NCBI GenBank assembly: GCA_023055425.1
Contig: JALGPY010000005.1
Location: 81,385,495-81,449,494, forward strand
Reading direction: 5' to 3'
Length of the DNA: 64,000 nucleotides
Origin: Linanthus parryae
Taxonomy: Eukaryota > Streptophyta > Magnoliopsida > Ericales > Polemoniaceae
Every line of letters begins with the position of its first letter. Positions within the stretch are counted from its first letter, which is position 1. A model generated the notes under the pieces. It worked only from the letters and a program-made list of their open reading frames with translations. It ran no database searches and had not been told where the DNA came from. This document shows, piece after piece, positions 62,171-64,000 of this stretch. Made by a program: the position numbers and the translations under genes.

Positions 62171-64000
62171 AATCTAGTCGATGAGCTTAGGGTTTGATGG
62201 CTCTGCATTGTCTTCCCTGAGTTGTTAAACTGTCTATGCCTTTGATGGATCCTACGTGTTTGAATTTTTTTTCCTGGAACTCTACCCTTTCCTCTGTGTT
62301 TATTTTTTACTAACAAATTAGATTCAACTATTCCTGCATAGAATTCCACAGGCCTTTCAACAACTCGATCCTGTTAAAACTTAATATTCTCAATGACCAC
62401 AAGTCTTCTTTCAACCCCTTCTCTTATCTTCCGACTTTTGCTCTAATATACTTTCTCACTACTTGAATCATCATCTTAACTAGAGATGAAAATTGGAGTT
62501 TTCTCATAGGAGTATGGCATTTCTGTGAAACGACTAGTGACCTCCTTCTCTTCATGCACGTGTTTGCGAAATGGTTGCATGTTAAGGGAATTTTGGTAAG
62601 GGACTTTGATAAAGTGTTGGGAACAAATTCGTTTTAACAGAGTTTGAAATGGAGGTAAGAGATTAAATTGAGGTAAGAAACCAATATATTTTATTTCCTC
62701 TTCTTGATGGAACTTGCAATAGGGAGAGTTGATTGGTTTCCATACAATAACCTACGTAAGTAAGGCAGTTTGGGGAATTTGATACATTGCTTCATTGTTA
62801 GTGGGTGGTAGAGGTGGTTAGTTCTTTATAGGTTCACTCTGAGGAATTGGTGCTTGTGGTGGTAGGGACGATTAGTGGCTTCATAGGTTCATCATGAGGT
62901 AGTATGGGGAATTCTTACAGTTGGTTCAGTGTTTATTGGTTCATACATCTGTCTTGCATCATGAATGCAACTTTTCTTGTTGGATGTTACTTATTATGAG
63001 TCATATATTATTTTTTTTTTAAATATCCCTAAGTTATTTTTAGAAAATTCAAGATTTTCTTTCAAATGAATTATAAGGAGATGAAACTCAAATTAGATTA
63101 ACAAGTGAGGCCGTCCAAAATGCATGTTAAATTCGTAATTCGCTCTTCACGTCTAATTTTCATGTTATGGTTTATTAGTTTTTCCTTTCTTTTCTTAAAG
63201 AAAAAATGGTGAAGATGACGACGAAGTATAGTTTCTTCTTATTTCAGAACACTTCAGAAAAGTATGGAATAGAGAAATTAGTAAATTTTAGTACATCTTG
63301 AGTCTAGGTTGGATGTAAAATTGCTGAGGAAAATATATGTTCTTTGAAATTTATTTCATATTACTCGTACAACCGAATATATCAATTTGGTATGAAGTGT
63401 CAAATATTCAGACTTCTACCATTCATTTTTTTTTATATTCAACTTTTATATATTTTGCATATGTATGTTAGTTGAGTGTCAGAGTGCGCTGAAATATTTT
63501 AAATAATAAATGGGGTGCTAAAATACAACCAGCATACAGTTTTATTGCTTGTTATATTGATGTATATAAAAATGATATAAGAGTCTTTAAAAAATTGATC
63601 ACCAACAAAATATTTTTGATAGACTAAGGGTCTATTTCTAACCAGATGAAAATCTCAATAATCATCTGCAAATAATCTGAAAAGAAAATCCAACTTAACT
63701 GAGAATCACAATCTATTTTCTATGAGCTGAAATTATATATCACTAACTTCATACATTCGAAAAAATTTAAGGAAATCTAACGCCAAGCAATTCTATATAC
63801 CTATTTATAGTGAACTCCGGTTGTACAAATGTAAAAAATATCAAAATTATTTTTTCTGAGATTTTCAAATGCAAAATCTCAAATTTTGGAGATTCTACAA
63901 TTGAACATAACTTATTTTTCTTCATATTATTGATTTAAAATTTGCAAGCATAACAAACAAGATTGTTGAAAAGAGATTGGATTAAAATGAGCAATACCAA
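62171..64000. repeat. Start of the next repeat unit: X module, cut by window end
   Basis: Matches the X module of unit B (24733 onward) more closely than those of A and A', for example sharing the cctgga variant near 62275. It carries its own small differences, including a one-base deletion near 62748 that breaks the minus-strand reading frame open in the B copy. A TATA-like box on the minus strand is at 63800-63811. If the pattern continues, another defensin-like gene would be expected about 5-6 kb beyond the window end. Confidence 0.8.

Noticed and set aside
1..64000. CRISPR arrays, tRNA or rRNA genes, bacterial operons
   Set aside because: Looked for and not seen; the repeats are long plant-type modules, and no tRNA or rRNA core sequence was recognised.
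1..64000. A receptor-kinase gene next to the SCR-like peptides, as in a Brassicaceae S locus
   Set aside because: No kinase, lectin or S-domain sequence is recognisable on either strand, so an S-locus assignment is not supported by this window.

Overview
This is nuclear DNA of a flowering plant, probably a eudicot. It is AT-rich and gene-poor. It holds an LTR-Copia element and a chromovirus-like (Tekay/Del-type) LTR element, both with initiator-Met-tRNA primer sites. The only intact host genes I can support are small two-exon genes for secreted cysteine-rich peptides. I cannot name the species.

The window is a hierarchy of repeats. The basic repeat unit carries one defensin-like (DEFL, SCR-like) gene plus blocks of non-coding repeat modules. 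Unit A (1-24732) has about 13.6 kb of nested retroelements inserted in it. Unit B (24733-38059) lacks them. Unit A' (38060-62170) repeats A, including the same nested insertions at the same bases. The next unit begins at 62171 and is cut by the window end. From 1 to about 22.2 kb, A matches A' with only about a dozen differences seen by eye. Right of that point the two diverge abruptly, so a young recombination or duplication boundary lies near 22.2 / 60.25 kb. A and B differ by several percent and by many indels.

The nested insertion (1972-15566, again at 40036-53630) has two layers. The outer layer is a non-coding element with a 3.6 kb LTR starting TGTAACACCCC. The inner layer is a Copia element (2182-10447) inserted into the first outer LTR. 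One later deletion appears to have removed both the end of the Copia 3' LTR and about 3.3 kb of the outer LTR. The Copia gag-pol is dead: stops, frameshifts and a mutated protease motif are shared by both copies, so it decayed before the 38 kb duplication.

The DEFL genes are at 18538-18928 (A), 30738-31128 (B) and 56602-56992 (A'). Each has a 55-nt first exon covering most of the signal peptide, a 124-nt intron and a second exon encoding an 8-cysteine mature peptide with the CxxxC...GxC...CxC layout of the CS-alpha/beta fold. A and A' encode the same protein. B has lost the sixth cysteine (Tyr). This is the most interesting biology in the window: a young, still-amplifying array of a secreted signalling or defence peptide gene, of the architecture used by SCR/SP11 pollen ligands, pollen-tube attractants and antimicrobial defensins. 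Which of these roles applies cannot be told from the sequence.

Everything else is repeat-derived or unassigned: a family of roughly 1.3 kb modules with a (TA)n tract, a pair of 383-bp direct repeats, a roughly 2 kb module with a minus-strand TATA box and degenerate coding-like sequence, and a few presence/absence indels between units.
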